Counted from the first letter of the stretch, positions 40,905 to 50,536 are shown. The stretch: DNA of 57,157 nt from Bacteroidales bacterium (GCA_024689525.1 JAILDI010000009.1:1-57157); one strand, 5' to 3'. Notes: generated by a model from the letters alone, not told the origin. A program made the numbers and translations.

Positions 40905-42148
40905 ACACGACCATAGTCAACGTTGGCGGCATCCTTATCGGAGGTGCCAATCCGATTGTCGTCCAGACAATGTGCAACACCCACACCTATGATGTGGAAG
41001 CCACGGTTGCGCAGTGCAAACGTCTTGCTGCTGCAGGCGCACAGCTAATAAGGATCACGGTTCCGGGCCTTCAGGACATCCCCCATCTCAAGGCCATCAA
41101 GACCCAGCTGCGCCGGGAAGGCATCCGCACTCCCCTTGTGGCCGATATCCACTTCTCGTCGGAAACGGCCATCGAGGCCGCCAAGGTGGTGGAAAAGGTG
41201 CGCATCAATCCCGGCAACTTCCATAAGGACCACGAGGAGGCAAGGCGCCAGTTCGGCCGTTTCCTGGAGGTTTGCAAGGAGTATGGGACGGCTATCCGCA
41301 TCGGCCTTAATCACGGTTCGCTTGGAGCCTACATCACCGACCGGTACGGCAATACTCCGGAGGCGATGGCCCTTGCGGCAATGGAATGGGTCGATATGTG
41401 CCTGGACGCGGAGTTCTACAACGTGGTTGTGTCGCTTAAGGCGTCGAATACTGTTGTGATGGTGCAGGCGTACAGGGAACTGGCCAGGCTGATGAAGGAG
41501 CGCGGCGTTATATTCCCTATGCACGTGGGCGTAACAGAGGCCGGAAACGGCGACTCAGGCCGCATCAAGAGTTGCGTGGCCATTTCCACGCTGCTGGCGG
41601 AGGGCATCGGCAATACTATCCGTGTTTCCCTCACTGAGGACCCGGAGAACGAGCTTCCCGTGGCCCGCTATCTGGCCGACCGATATGGTAAACCCCATCC
41701 CGGGAAAAACACGCTTTCGGAGCGGGAGGAAACCATCCTGAAGGCCGCCTGCGACTATGGCGCGCCGCTTCTGAACCACGAGGTGGACGACATCCCCCTG
41801 GAGGACGAGTATCTCAAGGACGAGATAATGCAGGCCTGCCGGCGCCGTTTCTACAAGCCGGAATATATCGCCTGCCCCGGCTGCGGCCGCACGATGTACA
41901 ATCTTCAGGAAGCCTTCGAGGCGGTAAAGAGCCGCACGGGCCACCTCAAGAACGTGGTTATCGCAGTTATGGGCTGCATAGTGAACGGCCCCGGCGAGAT
42001 GGCCGATGCCGACTTCGGCTATGTGGGCGAAGGCGGAGGAAAGGTTACACTTTACAAGGGCAAGGAGCCGGTGAAGCGCCACATACCCGAAGAGGAGGCT
42101 GTGGACGAGCTAGTGAAGCTTATCGAGCAGTCACAGGATATAGCTTAA
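40901..42148 (+). CDS. ispG: 4-hydroxy-3-methylbut-2-en-1-yl diphosphate synthase, short form
   Basis: IspG makes HMBPP in the MEP isoprenoid pathway with a 4Fe-4S cluster. The 415-residue protein has the TIM-barrel half (GGANPIVVQTMCNTHTYD, VADIHFSSETAIEAAKVVEKVRINPGNF, IGLNHGSLGAYITDRYG, HVGVTEAGNGDSGRIKS) and the reductase half with CPGCGRTMYNL and MGCIVNGPGEMADADFGYVG (three cluster Cys). Most Bacteroidota have a ~600-residue plant-like IspG with a large domain between the halves. Here only about 70 residues bridge them, although the flanking motifs are of the Bacteroidota type. It overlaps the convergent birA gene by 18 bases. Confidence 0.92.
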   Translation: MNTTIVNVGGILIGGANPIVVQTMCNTHTYDVEATVAQCKRLAAAGAQLIRITVPGLQDIPHLKAIKTQLRREGIRTPLVADIHFSSETAIEAAKVVEKVRINPGNFHKDHEEARRQFGRFLEVCKEYGTAIRIGLNHGSLGAYITDRYGNTPEAMALAAMEWVDMCLDAEFYNVVVSLKASNTVVMVQAYRELARLMKERGVIFPMHVGVTEAGNGDSGRIKSCVAISTLLAEGIGNTIRVSLTEDPENELPVARYLADRYGKPHPGKNTLSEREETILKAACDYGAPLLNHEVDDIPLEDEYLKDEIMQACRRRFYKPEYIACPGCGRTMYNLQEAFEAVKSRTGHLKNVVIAVMGCIVNGPGEMADADFGYVGEGGGKVTLYKGKEPVKRHIPEEEAVDELVKLIEQSQDIA

Positions 42149-42856
42149 TTCCTTGAACGAGAACAGTTTTGCGGACCCGGCCGTTTCCATTGCGAGACGG
42201 CCGTCGCTTAAAACGTCGCGTATGATGCCGGTGAACTCCTCCCCGCTTGCGACATCCCTGTACCGGCAGGGAATATCCTTCTGGAACAGCCCGTGCAGGT
42301 AACTGAGCCTAAGCTCTTCCGCGCGTGTGAGCGCGTGCACATCGAAATAGGAAAGAAGCTTCTCCAGCGTCTCCTCCGGCTCGAATTCCCTCCCTGTCTG
42401 GAGTTTCATCGACGTGGGGTTCAAAAGCGACTCCGGGAAACATACCTGGTTCAGATTAAGGCCGATGCCGATGACGGAATGGGCGATCCTGCCGCCCTCG
42501 AGGCCGTTCTCGATGAGCATTCCGCAGATCTTGCGCTTGCCGACGTAGATGTCGTTGGGCCATTTCACCTGGGCGGCGACGCCCTCATCGACAAGGAAAT
42601 CCCTTACTGCCGATGCGGCAAGAAAGGTTATCGACATATAATCTTTTACATCCAGATTGTCGGGCTTGAGCAGGATGGAGAAAGTGAGGTTGGACCCCGG
42701 CTCCGACAGCCAGGTATTGCCCCTCTGGCCGCGGCCTGCAGTCTGCCTCCGGGCGGCTATAACTGACAAATTGTCATAGCCTTGAATGTGCCTCAGAAGC
42801 TCGCTGTTGGTTGAATCCAGCTCATCGACCCACTTTATTGCCCAGGCATTTTTCAT
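42131..42856 (-). CDS. birA: Biotin--[acetyl-CoA-carboxylase] ligase
   Basis: This ligase attaches biotin to the carboxylase carrier protein. The 241-residue protein lacks the N-terminal DNA-binding domain of E. coli BirA, so it is a pure ligase. Motifs are DELDSTNSELL, the biotinyl-AMP loop QTAGRGQRGNTW, VKWPNDIYVGKRKICGMLIE and VIGIGLNLNQ, with the C-terminal SH3-like domain after about 190. It lies alone on the minus strand between two plus-strand operons, overlapping ispG's 3' end by 18 bases. Confidence 0.9.
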   Translation of the reverse strand: MKNAWAIKWVDELDSTNSELLRHIQGYDNLSVIAARRQTAGRGQRGNTWLSEPGSNLTFSILLKPDNLDVKDYMSITFLAASAVRDFLVDEGVAAQVKWPNDIYVGKRKICGMLIENGLEGGRIAHSVIGIGLNLNQVCFPESLLNPTSMKLQTGREFEPEETLEKLLSYFDVHALTRAEELRLSYLHGLFQKDIPCRYRDVASGEEFTGIIRDVLSDGRLAMETAGSAKLFSFKELSYIL

Positions 42857-42872
42857 TGGTGTAGAAATTGAT

Positions 42873-42880
42873 TATATTTG
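42873..42880 (+). promoter_or_regulatory. -7 box for the rsfS-ftsH-cdsA-psd-rpe operon
   Basis: TATATTTG, 28 bases before ATG 42909. Confidence 0.5.
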
Positions 42881-42886
42881 TAACTG

Positions 42887-42894
42887 CAAAAATA
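42887..42894 (-). promoter_or_regulatory. birA: -7 box for birA
   Basis: Minus-strand TATTTTTG (plus-strand CAAAAATA), 30 bases before the birA ATG at 42856. It crosses over the rsfS promoter, so the two divergent units share about 20 bp. Confidence 0.4.
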
Positions 42895-42908
42895 CTAAAA
42901 AAACAGGA

Positions 42909-43286
42909 ATGATTACACACGACCTAAGGCTTATCGCCGACGCCATACTGGACAAGAAGGGAGAGAATGTGGTATCCCTCGATCTCAGAGGTCTTGAAGG
43001 TGCAATTACCGACTATTTCGTTATCTGCGACTGCTCGAACACCACCCAGGTTGGTGCGGTTTCGCTTAATGTCGCGGAAAAGATGAAAGAGGAAGGACAC
43101 AAGCTGTACCGCTCTCAGGGAGAAGGGAACAACTTCTGGATTATTCAGGACTACGGAAATATTGTCGTCCATATTTTTCTCAGGGAATACAGGGATTTTT
43201 ACCGTCTGGAGGACCTCTGGTCCGATTTCCCCCGCAAGGAATACAAGGAGCGTCGCAAGAGCGCAGCAAAGAAGGAGGAAGAGTAG
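42909..43286 (+). CDS. rsfS: Ribosome silencing factor RsfS
   Basis: RsfS (Iojap/DUF143) binds ribosomal protein L14 and blocks subunit joining when nutrients are low. The 125-residue protein has the family core VSLDLRGLEGAITDYFVICDCSNTTQVGAVS, then GEGNNFWIIQDYGNIVVHIFLREYRDFYRLEDLW. The ATG at 42909 is chosen because a longer frame to 42786 would run through birA's start and the promoter. It is directly followed (0 bases) by ftsH. Confidence 0.9.
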   Translation: MITHDLRLIADAILDKKGENVVSLDLRGLEGAITDYFVICDCSNTTQVGAVSLNVAEKMKEEGHKLYRSQGEGNNFWIIQDYGNIVVHIFLREYRDFYRLEDLWSDFPRKEYKERRKSAAKKEEE

Positions 43287-45236
43287 ATGGCACCCAACAA
43301 TAACAACAAGAAGAAAAAAGGCAAGACCAAGGTAGTGGCCATAGACCTCTCCTGGGTCTTCTATTCCGTACTCATACTGGGCCTCGGCTGGGCCGTCCTT
43401 GGCAACCGTTCCGCAAAACCGCAGAAGGTGGAGTGGGAGGACGTGAAGGCAATGGCGGATACCGGTGCAGTTGAAAAGATAGTCTTTATCCGCAACGACT
43501 TCAAGGGCGAAGTGACGGTAAGGCCGGACCGTCTGGAAGAGTTCAAGAACTTGTTCCCGGACGGCGCTGTGCCGCGCAGGAGCCCTCAATTCTTCTTCCT
43601 GGTATCGTCCAAGTTCGATCCGGAAGCCTCGTTTGAAGCCCTTAACGAGCCCCTACCCGATGAGGCACAGTTCAAGGTGGTGATGCGCAACGAGGAGCAC
43701 TTCTGGTCGGACGCCCTGCAGTGGATACTCCCCTTCGGCCTGCTGATCCTCTTCTGGATCTGGATGTTCCGCGGCGTAAACCGTGGCGGAATGGGCGCGG
43801 GCCCCGGCGGAATGAATCCGTTCTCCGCCGGCAAGTCCACGGCGCGCCAGACCGAAAAGGGCGACGTGAAGATAACCTTCAAGGACGTTGCCGGCCTCTA
43901 TGGTGCAAAGGAGGAAGTGATGGAGATTGTCGATTTCCTGAAGAACCCCCGGAAATACACCGCCCTTGGCGGCAAGATCCCCAAGGGGGCGCTGCTTGTC
44001 GGCCCTCCCGGAACAGGTAAAACCCTGCTTGCCAAGGCAGTTGCGGGAGAAGCAAATGTACCGTTCTTCTCCATTTCCGGTTCCGACTTCGTGGAAATGT
44101 TCGTGGGCGTAGGCGCATCCCGCGTGAGGGATCTCTTCCGCCAGGCCAAGGAGAAAGCCCCGTGCATCGTGTTCATCGACGAAATCGACGCCGTGGGCCG
44201 CGCCCGTGCAAAGAACGCCGGCTTCACCTCCAACGACGAGCGTGAGAACACCCTTAACCAGCTGCTCACGGAGATGGACGGTTTCGCTACCAACAGCGGC
44301 GTCATCGTGATGGCGGCCACCAACAGGGCCGATATTCTGGACCAGGCGCTGATGAGGGCGGGCCGATTCGACCGCCAGATCCACGTGGAGCTTCCGGAGC
44401 TCAAGGAGCGTGAGGAAATCTTCCAGGTCCACCTTAAAGGCATCAAGACCGCCCCGGACTTCGACCTCTCCTTCATGGCAAAGCACACCCCGGGCTTCTC
44501 CGGTGCCGATATAGCCAATGTATGTAACGAGGCTGCGCTCACAGCTGCCCGCAACAACCACAAGGCCGTGGAGCAGCAGGACTTCCTGGATGCCGTGGAC
44601 CGCATTGTGGGAGGCCTGGAGCGTAAGTCCAACACAATTATGACGGAAGCTGAAAAGCGCACCATAGCGTATCACGAGGCCGGTCACGCCATTGTGGGCT
44701 GGCTCCTCCCCTACGCGGACCCTGTGTTCAAGGTGAGCATTATCCCCCGCGGCAAGGCACTCGGCCTCACCTGGTACCTGCCGGAGGAGCGCAAGAACGT
44801 TTCCCGCACCGTTATGCTGGACAGGATGAGCGCCCTTATCGGCGGCCGCGTTGCGGAGGAAATCGTTAACAACGAGCCTTCCACCGGCGCCCTGAACGAC
44901 CTTGAGCGCATTACCAACATCGCCTATGCTATGGTACAGTACTATGGTATGAGCGACGTAGTTGGCAACCTCTCCTTCTATGATTCATCAGGCGCAAAGG
45001 GCTACAGCATCACCAAGCCGTATTCCGAGAAGACAGCGGAACTGATGGACAAGGAGGTGAAGAAGATCGTGGACGATGTCCACAATCGCACTATGGACCT
45101 CATCCGCTCCCACCAGGCCGAATTCATGCAGATGGGTGCTCTGCTTTTGGAAAAAGAAGTTATCTTTGCAGAAGATATAGAGAAGATACTTGGACCTAAG
45201 GTAAAGCCTCCCACTGAAGTAAGCGAACAAGCATGA
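43287..45236 (+). CDS. ftsH: ATP-dependent zinc metalloprotease FtsH
   Basis: FtsH is a membrane-bound AAA+ protease that degrades misassembled membrane proteins and regulators. The 649-residue protein has two N-terminal membrane segments (about 20-35 and 145-165) around a periplasmic domain. The AAA+ domain has GPPGTGKT from residue 239, the pore loop [26 protein letters not shown] and the second-region [20 protein letters not shown]. The zinc site is HEAGH at 463-467. Its stop overlaps cdsA by ATGA. Confidence 0.95.
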   Translation: MAPNNNNKKKKGKTKVVAIDLSWVFYSVLILGLGWAVLGNRSAKPQKVEWEDVKAMADTGAVEKIVFIRNDFKGEVTVRPDRLEEFKNLFPDGAVPRRSPQFFFLVSSKFDPEASFEALNEPLPDEAQFKVVMRNEEHFWSDALQWILPFGLLILFWIWMFRGVNRGGMGAGPGGMNPFSAGKSTARQTEKGDVKITFKDVAGLYGAKEEVMEIVDFLKNPRKYTALGGKIPKGALLVGPPGTGKTLLAKAVAGEANVPFFSISGSDFVEMFVGVGASRVRDLFRQAKEKAPCIVFIDEIDAVGRARAKNAGFTSNDERENTLNQLLTEMDGFATNSGVIVMAATNRADILDQALMRAGRFDRQIHVELPELKEREEIFQVHLKGIKTAPDFDLSFMAKHTPGFSGADIANVCNEAALTAARNNHKAVEQQDFLDAVDRIVGGLERKSNTIMTEAEKRTIAYHEAGHAIVGWLLPYADPVFKVSIIPRGKALGLTWYLPEERKNVSRTVMLDRMSALIGGRVAEEIVNNEPSTGALNDLERITNIAYAMVQYYGMSDVVGNLSFYDSSGAKGYSITKPYSEKTAELMDKEVKKIVDDVHNRTMDLIRSHQAEFMQMGALLLEKEVIFAEDIEKILGPKVKPPTEVSEQA

Positions 45237-46060
45237 AAAACACTTGGGTAAGAACCGTTTCCGGCATTCTCTTCCTGGCCATAATGGTGGCCGGGTTCCT
45301 GGTGCATCCCTTCTTTTTCGCCGCCCTTCACATGTTCATCCTTGTGTGCATGATGGCAGAGTTCTACAAGATGGCGATGGATACCCGTTTCAAGCTTCCG
45401 CGCCTTCTTGGAATTCTTACCGGAGTGAGCCTTTTTGTAATCACATTCCTCGTTATGGGGATGGACCTCAAGCCCCGCCTGTTTGCACTCAACGTCATTC
45501 CTCTGGTAGCGGTGATGGTTTCCATCATGTACTCCAAGGACAAAACCGGCTTCAAGGATCTGGCTTTCCTGTTCATGGGCCTGTTCTACATCGCCCCTCC
45601 CGTAGCCGCGGCAAACGCCCTCGTATTCGGCAAGGACGGCACTTTCAGCGGAATGCTAATCCTGTCGTTCTTCTGCTTAATCTGGGCTTCCGACGTGGGA
45701 GCATACGTGTTCGGCCATCTGTTCGGTGAACACGGCAAAAAGCTCTTCCCCAGCGTTTCCCCCAAAAAATCCTGGGCAGGCTTCTGGGGCGGCCTTGTGC
45801 TGGCCCTGATTACTGCGGTGATTATCCACTATTGCGGACTTTTCAACTTCCCCATCTGGCACTGCCTTGCCCTTGCAGTTGTGCTTGACGTTGCGGGCGT
45901 GTACGGGGATTTGTTCGAGTCGCAGTGGAAACGCATCTTCGGCTATAAAGATTCCGGAAACATTATCCCCGGCCACGGCGGAATGCTGGACCGCTTCGAC
46001 AGCGCCCTCTTCGCAATTCCCTGCGGGCTTGCATACATACTGTTCACAGGCATAGCATAA
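45233..46060 (+). CDS. cdsA: Phosphatidate cytidylyltransferase
   Basis: CdsA makes CDP-diacylglycerol, the precursor of phosphatidylethanolamine and phosphatidylglycerol, in the inner membrane. The 275-residue protein has about seven membrane segments and the CDS signature SPKKSWAGFWGG...VYGDLFESQWKR...GYKDSGNIIPGHGGMLDRFDS. With the next gene, psd, it places two phospholipid steps side by side. It is coupled to ftsH by ATGA. Confidence 0.92.
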   Translation: MKNTWVRTVSGILFLAIMVAGFLVHPFFFAALHMFILVCMMAEFYKMAMDTRFKLPRLLGILTGVSLFVITFLVMGMDLKPRLFALNVIPLVAVMVSIMYSKDKTGFKDLAFLFMGLFYIAPPVAAANALVFGKDGTFSGMLILSFFCLIWASDVGAYVFGHLFGEHGKKLFPSVSPKKSWAGFWGGLVLALITAVIIHYCGLFNFPIWHCLALAVVLDVAGVYGDLFESQWKRIFGYKDSGNIIPGHGGMLDRFDSALFAIPCGLAYILFTGIA

Positions 46061-46061
46061 T

Positions 46062-46739
46062 ATGAAGTGGATTAAGATAGACAACGATTCCTACGGCACC
46101 ATCTTTTTCAGCTGGTGCGTGTGCGCCGTACTCATTTATCTGTCGGCCACGTTCATCAGGAATCTTTGGATCAGTCTGCCCATCATGATCGTGCTGCTCA
46201 CCTTCATGGTGTTCATCACGTATTTCTTCCGCGTGCCCAACCGGGAGGCCCCGGAATCGGACAACGACCGCCTGGTAACCTCGGTGGCCGACGGAAAGGT
46301 GGTGATAGTGGAAAAGGTGTTCGAGCCGGAGTTTATGAACTGCGAGTGCATCCAGATTTCCGTGTATATGGATTTCTTCGACGTGCACTGCAACTTCTGG
46401 CCCATCAACGGTAAGGTTATTTACTACAAGTATCATCCGGGCCGATATATCCTGGCCTTCCATCCCAAGTCGTCGGAGCTCAACGAGCACTCCTCCTCCT
46501 GCCTGGAAAATGCCTACGGAAAGGTGTTTTTCAAGCAGATTGCCGGCACTTTCGCCCGCAGGATAGTGTGCTACTCGGAGCCCGGCAATATGGAGAACAG
46601 GGGCGACCAGTGCGGCGTGATCAAATTCGGCTCCCGCATCGACCTTTTTGTCCCCCTGGACGCTGAAATCCGCGTAAAGGTGGGCGACAAAGTGAGGGCG
46701 GTGGAATCGGTCCTGGCACTTCTTCCGGAAAAGAAATGA
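46062..46739 (+). CDS. psd: Phosphatidylserine decarboxylase proenzyme, short type
   Basis: This enzyme converts phosphatidylserine to phosphatidylethanolamine. The 225-residue protein has two N-terminal membrane segments (FFSWCVCAVLIYLSATFI and SLPIMIVLLTFMVFITYFF) and the conserved NFWPINGKVIYYKYHPG. The self-cleavage site is in CGVIKFGSRIDLF: cleavage at the Gly-Ser bond yields the pyruvoyl group. This is the compact type also found in archaea and Bacteroidota. It is one base after cdsA and overlaps rpe by ATGA. Confidence 0.88.
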   Translation: MKWIKIDNDSYGTIFFSWCVCAVLIYLSATFIRNLWISLPIMIVLLTFMVFITYFFRVPNREAPESDNDRLVTSVADGKVVIVEKVFEPEFMNCECIQISVYMDFFDVHCNFWPINGKVIYYKYHPGRYILAFHPKSSELNEHSSSCLENAYGKVFFKQIAGTFARRIVCYSEPGNMENRGDQCGVIKFGSRIDLFVPLDAEIRVKVGDKVRAVESVLALLPEKK

Positions 46740-47389
46740 AAACCCTTATAGCTCCTTCCCTGCTGGCTGCAGATTTCCTCCGCCTGGACAAAGCCGTGGA
46801 AATCGTGAACGGCAGTGCAGATATCTTCCACATGGACGTGATGGACGGCACTTTCGTGCCCAATCTGTCGTTCGGATTCCCCGTGGTTGAAGCCGTTGCC
46901 TCCGTGGCGCAGAAGCCCCTGGACGTTCACCTTATGATAGTGAACCCCTGGAACTATGTGGAGCGTTTTGCGAAGGTTCCCGGGGTGTCCATGATAAGTT
47001 TCCACTACGAGGCGGCAAAAGAGCGCAGCCCCGAGGTTCTGGACCTCATCCGAAGCCACGGCTGCAAGGCCGGCATCGCCATCAATCCGGACTGCCCCGT
47101 GGAAAGCATCTTTCCCATTCTGGATAAGGTCGATTTCGTGCTTGTAATGAGCGTCTTCGCCGGATTCGGCGGCCAGAAGTTCATTCCGGAGAGCCTGGAG
47201 CGCATTGCCGCGGTAAGGCGCAGGCTCGACTCCATCGGCCTGGCTGATATCCCCGTGGAAGTGGATGGCGGTGTGGGCCCGGCAAATGCCGCCGACATAA
47301 GAAAAGCCGGCGCCCAGATACTGGTTGCCGGCAGTTCGGTTTTCAGGGCTTCTGACCCTGCTTCTGCGGTTGCCGCACTAAGAGCTTAG
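46736..47389 (+). CDS. rpe: Ribulose-phosphate 3-epimerase
   Basis: Rpe interconverts ribulose 5-phosphate and xylulose 5-phosphate in the pentose phosphate pathway. The 217-residue TIM barrel has SLLAADFLRL, HMDVMDGTFVPNLSFG (metal ligands), LDVHLMI, MSVFAGFGGQKF and the phosphate-binding VDGGVGPANAADIRKAGAQILVAGSSVF. It is the last gene of the rsfS operon, and its 3' end overlaps the convergent pepD gene by 4 bases. Confidence 0.94.
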   Translation: MKTLIAPSLLAADFLRLDKAVEIVNGSADIFHMDVMDGTFVPNLSFGFPVVEAVASVAQKPLDVHLMIVNPWNYVERFAKVPGVSMISFHYEAAKERSPEVLDLIRSHGCKAGIAINPDCPVESIFPILDKVDFVLVMSVFAGFGGQKFIPESLERIAAVRRRLDSIGLADIPVEVDGGVGPANAADIRKAGAQILVAGSSVFRASDPASAVAALRA

Positions 47390-48813
47390 CAGAAATTCAG
47401 CACTACGTCCTTCAGATGGGCGACGAATTTGTCCAGGGAAGCGAGTTCCAGCTTCTCTCCGGGAGCGTGTACCCCGCGGAGGGTGGGGCCGAAGGAAATC
47501 ATGTCCAGGTCCGGGAATTTCTCCAGGAACAGGCCGCATTCCAGGCCGGCATGGATGGCTTTCACTTCCGGATCCACTCCGAAGAGCTTCTTGTATGAAG
47601 CCACGGAAACTTCCAGGATGTGGGAGTTGAGATTGGGTTTCCAGCCGGGATATTCTCCGTGGTGCTCCACGTCGAACATGCCAAGGAAGAGGCAGGCCTC
47701 CACCTTTTCCGCTATCGCGTGCAGTTCCGAAACTACGGAGCTGCGCTGGCTGGTTACTACTTTTACCGTGTCGCCCACCGTATGAACGGCGGCAAGATTG
47801 GTGGATGTTTCCACCAGGCCGGGAATGTCCATCGACATCTTCACAACGCCGTGCGGGCACGCGAGAAGCGTCATGACGATGTTGGATGCATCCCCTTCCT
47901 CGATTGGTTTGAGGCTGCTTTCCGTTTCCGTGCACTTCACGCAGATGCCCGGATCGGATGAAGCATACTCCTTGCGGAGGAGCTCGTCGAAGGCCTTTGC
48001 ATCGGCCTTCATGTCTGCGAGTTCGTCGCCGGGAACAGCGATTATGGCCTCCGCCTCGCGGCAGATGGCATTGGGCTTGTTTCCGCCTTCGATGCTCAGC
48101 AGCTGGTAATCGAACTGCATTTCGGTGTAAAGGAAGCGGAGAAGTTCCTTCAGCGCGTTGGCCCTTTCCTTGTTGATGTCGTCTCCGCTATGGCCGCCGA
48201 TGCCACCTGTAACGCCCACCTTGAGCAGCTGATATCCCTTGCGCAGGGCTTCCCTCTTGAAATTGAAGCTGGCCGATGTGTCCATACCGCCGGCGCATCC
48301 CACGAACAGCTGGCCTTCATCCTCAGAATCCAGGTTGATGAGGGTTTTCCCGTCGAAGAAGCCCTTCTCCAAGGCGAAAGCACCGTCCATTCCGGTTTCC
48401 TCCGAAATGGTGAACAGGCATTCCAGTTTGCCGCAGGGCTCCTCGCTTTCGAGGAGAGCCAGGCAGGCGGCTATGCCGATGCCGTCATCGGCCCCCAGGG
48501 TGGTGTTCTTTGCCACCATCCAGCCGTCTTCTATCTCATAGGGGATTTCCTGCGTGAGGAAGTCGAAATCGAAATCCGCATTCTTCTCGCACACCATATC
48601 CTGATGGGCCTGGAGCACGAGAGTGGGAACCTTTTCCTTGCCGGGTGCGGCTTCCTTGATGATAACCACGTTGCCGGTTTTGTCCTTGCGGGCCTCCAGG
48701 CCATGGTCTTTGGCGAACTTGAGCAGCCATTCGGTCATGGGCGCCTCGTGTCCCGATTCCCTGGGAATGCGGGTTATTTCCTTGAAGATGGAAAGTACCT
48801 TTTGTGAGTCCAT
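47386..48813 (-). CDS. pepD: Aminoacyl-histidine dipeptidase (PepD, M20C family)
   Basis: This cytosolic zinc dipeptidase (cytosol nonspecific dipeptidase) has 475 residues. Motifs are VLQAHQDMV (metal His/Asp), TTLGADDGIGIA (bridging Asp), FTISEETGMDGA (catalytic Glu pair), VGVTGGIGGHSGDDI in the lid domain, and IHAGLECGLF plus GPTLRGVHAPGE near the C-terminus. It follows dnaA by 16 bases on the same strand and is probably co-transcribed with it, an unusual partner for the initiator gene. Confidence 0.9.
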   Translation of the reverse strand: MDSQKVLSIFKEITRIPRESGHEAPMTEWLLKFAKDHGLEARKDKTGNVVIIKEAAPGKEKVPTLVLQAHQDMVCEKNADFDFDFLTQEIPYEIEDGWMVAKNTTLGADDGIGIAACLALLESEEPCGKLECLFTISEETGMDGAFALEKGFFDGKTLINLDSEDEGQLFVGCAGGMDTSASFNFKREALRKGYQLLKVGVTGGIGGHSGDDINKERANALKELLRFLYTEMQFDYQLLSIEGGNKPNAICREAEAIIAVPGDELADMKADAKAFDELLRKEYASSDPGICVKCTETESSLKPIEEGDASNIVMTLLACPHGVVKMSMDIPGLVETSTNLAAVHTVGDTVKVVTSQRSSVVSELHAIAEKVEACLFLGMFDVEHHGEYPGWKPNLNSHILEVSVASYKKLFGVDPEVKAIHAGLECGLFLEKFPDLDMISFGPTLRGVHAPGEKLELASLDKFVAHLKDVVLNFC

Positions 48814-48829
48814 AGAGCTGAGGGTATTA

Positions 48830-50257
48830 TTACCGCAGCACGGGGACGAGCATCATGTTTTCAATGTCGCTCACCCACTGGCGGAAGAGTTTGTCTGTGG
48901 CCATGAGGTCCTGGACTGTGCTGCATGCGTGCAGTACGGTGGCGTGGTCCTTGCCGCCGATTTCCATACCGATGGTGGAAAGCGAGCAGTTGCGGATCTG
49001 GGTGCGGCACTCGTACATTGCAATCTGGCGGGCCTGCACGATCTGGCGCTTGCGGGAGTTGGACATCAGGGCGTCGCGGGTGATGTTGAAGTATTCGCAC
49101 ACGGTGGCGACGATGGTGTCGATGGACATGTCGCTCTCCTTCTCCCCTACTATCTTGCCGGTAACGCTTTCCGCGAGTTCCACGGTGATGTCCTTGTGGC
49201 AGAGCGTTGCGTTTGCAACCAGCGAGATGAGCGCGCCTTCCAGTTCACGGAAGTTGGTCTTGATGCGGGTTGCCAGGAAGTTGAGAACTTCCTCGCTCAC
49301 GGCCACGCCCTCCCTGAATGCCCTTGAACGGAGCATTTCAAGACGGGTGGCGAAGTCCGGACGAGTAAGCTCCACAGAGAGACCCCACTTGAATCGCGAC
49401 AGAAGGCGCTCTTCGAAGTTCTGGAGGTCCACCGGAGCGCGGTCCGACGTGAAGATGAGCTGCTTGCCGCTCTGGTGCAGGTGGTTGAATACGTTGAAGA
49501 ACGCATTCTGGGAACCCTGGCCCAGGAGGTCCTGGATATCGTCCACGATGAGGACGTCCATCTTCATGTAATAGGCCATGAAGTCCACCAGGCGGTTGCC
49601 CTTGACGGCATCCATATACTGGGTCTTGAACTCGTTGCCGGTTACATAAAGGACGATGAGATCCTGGAATTTCTCCTTGATCTCTATGCCGATGGCCTGT
49701 GCCAGATGAGTCTTGCCCAGGCCGGGACCGCCAAAGATGAACAGCGGGTTGAAAGGGGTTTTGCCGGGAGAGGCCGATATGGACTCGCCTGCGGTTACAC
49801 CCATCTTGTTGCAATCCCCCTGCACGAGGTTGTTGAAGCAGTAGGCCGGATTGAGGCGGGGATTGATCTGAACCCTCTGGACTCCCGGGAATACGAAGGG
49901 GTTGGGAGTGCCGGAAGGCTGGTACGTGCTGATGGCCACCGTCTTGTTGGTGGGAGGCAGGCTGTGGGATGCGGGATACACCATTGCCTGCTGGGCCTTC
50001 ACGGGACGTACCATATAATTCAGGCGCGCGTCTGCGCCTATTGCGCGCTGGAGAGTCTTCTTGAGAAGATCCAGGAATGCGCCTTCCAGATATTCACGGA
50101 AGAAGTCCGACGGAACCTCCACTGTGAGGGTGGAGTCCACCAGCGAGACGGGGCGGATGGGGCGGAACCAGGTATTGAACTTCTGCTCATCGATGTTGTT
50201 ACCGATGATAGTCAGACAGTTCTGCCATACCGCAATATGCCTCTCTTCCAATGACAT
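48830..50257 (-). CDS. dnaA: Chromosomal replication initiator DnaA
   Basis: DnaA binds 9-bp boxes at oriC and opens the DNA. The 475-residue protein has domain I (about 1-85), a short linker, and the AAA+ domain with Walker A GGPGLGKT at 176-183, Walker B VLIVDD at 235-240 and the arginine-finger region ERLLSRFKWGLSVEL. Domain IV has the box-recognition helix GGKDHATVLHAC; E. coli has GGRDHTTVLHAC, so two positions in the recognition segment differ, one being the Thr equivalent to E. coli T435. The upstream region holds box-like repeats. Confidence 0.95.
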   Translation of the reverse strand: MSLEERHIAVWQNCLTIIGNNIDEQKFNTWFRPIRPVSLVDSTLTVEVPSDFFREYLEGAFLDLLKKTLQRAIGADARLNYMVRPVKAQQAMVYPASHSLPPTNKTVAISTYQPSGTPNPFVFPGVQRVQINPRLNPAYCFNNLVQGDCNKMGVTAGESISASPGKTPFNPLFIFGGPGLGKTHLAQAIGIEIKEKFQDLIVLYVTGNEFKTQYMDAVKGNRLVDFMAYYMKMDVLIVDDIQDLLGQGSQNAFFNVFNHLHQSGKQLIFTSDRAPVDLQNFEERLLSRFKWGLSVELTRPDFATRLEMLRSRAFREGVAVSEEVLNFLATRIKTNFRELEGALISLVANATLCHKDITVELAESVTGKIVGEKESDMSIDTIVATVCEYFNITRDALMSNSRKRQIVQARQIAMYECRTQIRNCSLSTIGMEIGGKDHATVLHACSTVQDLMATDKLFRQWVSDIENMMLVPVLR

Positions 50258-50536
50258 TGAAAAATTACAGGTTCAGATTAGGTGATTTGGAATGCAAAGA
50301 TTGCTCAAAAAAACTTAATAAAAAAACTTTTTTGCTATTGTTTTTTTCAAATATTATTTTTTATTTTTGTAGAGAGAGCCATTTTTTTATGTTTTTTTTA
50401 AATACCTTATTTTCAGGTCGATACGAAAGCGAATCGCGTGCCAGACCCCATGCGGAGAACACCACTATTTAGAATATTTCTAAATTGATGAAATGCGGAA
50501 AAAACAGTTATCAACACGTTTTCAACAGGGAAAAAA
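50258..50536. other. dnaA: Gene-free region upstream of dnaA; candidate origin or dnaA control region
   Basis: It contains an extremely T/A-rich tract (about 50310-50410), a perfect palindrome ATTTAGAA-TAT-TTCTAAAT (50467-50485), and two tandem DnaA-box-like sites TTATCAACA (50508-50516) and TTTTCAACA (50519-50527) spaced 11 bp. The short ORF at 50251-50472 is low-complexity and not supported. The layout fits an unwinding element plus DnaA boxes, or autoregulation of dnaA. Confidence 0.4.

Noticed and set aside
50251..50472. Short plus-strand ORF upstream of dnaA
   Set aside because: It is a translation of a poly-T tract with Phe/Leu runs and no initiation signal.
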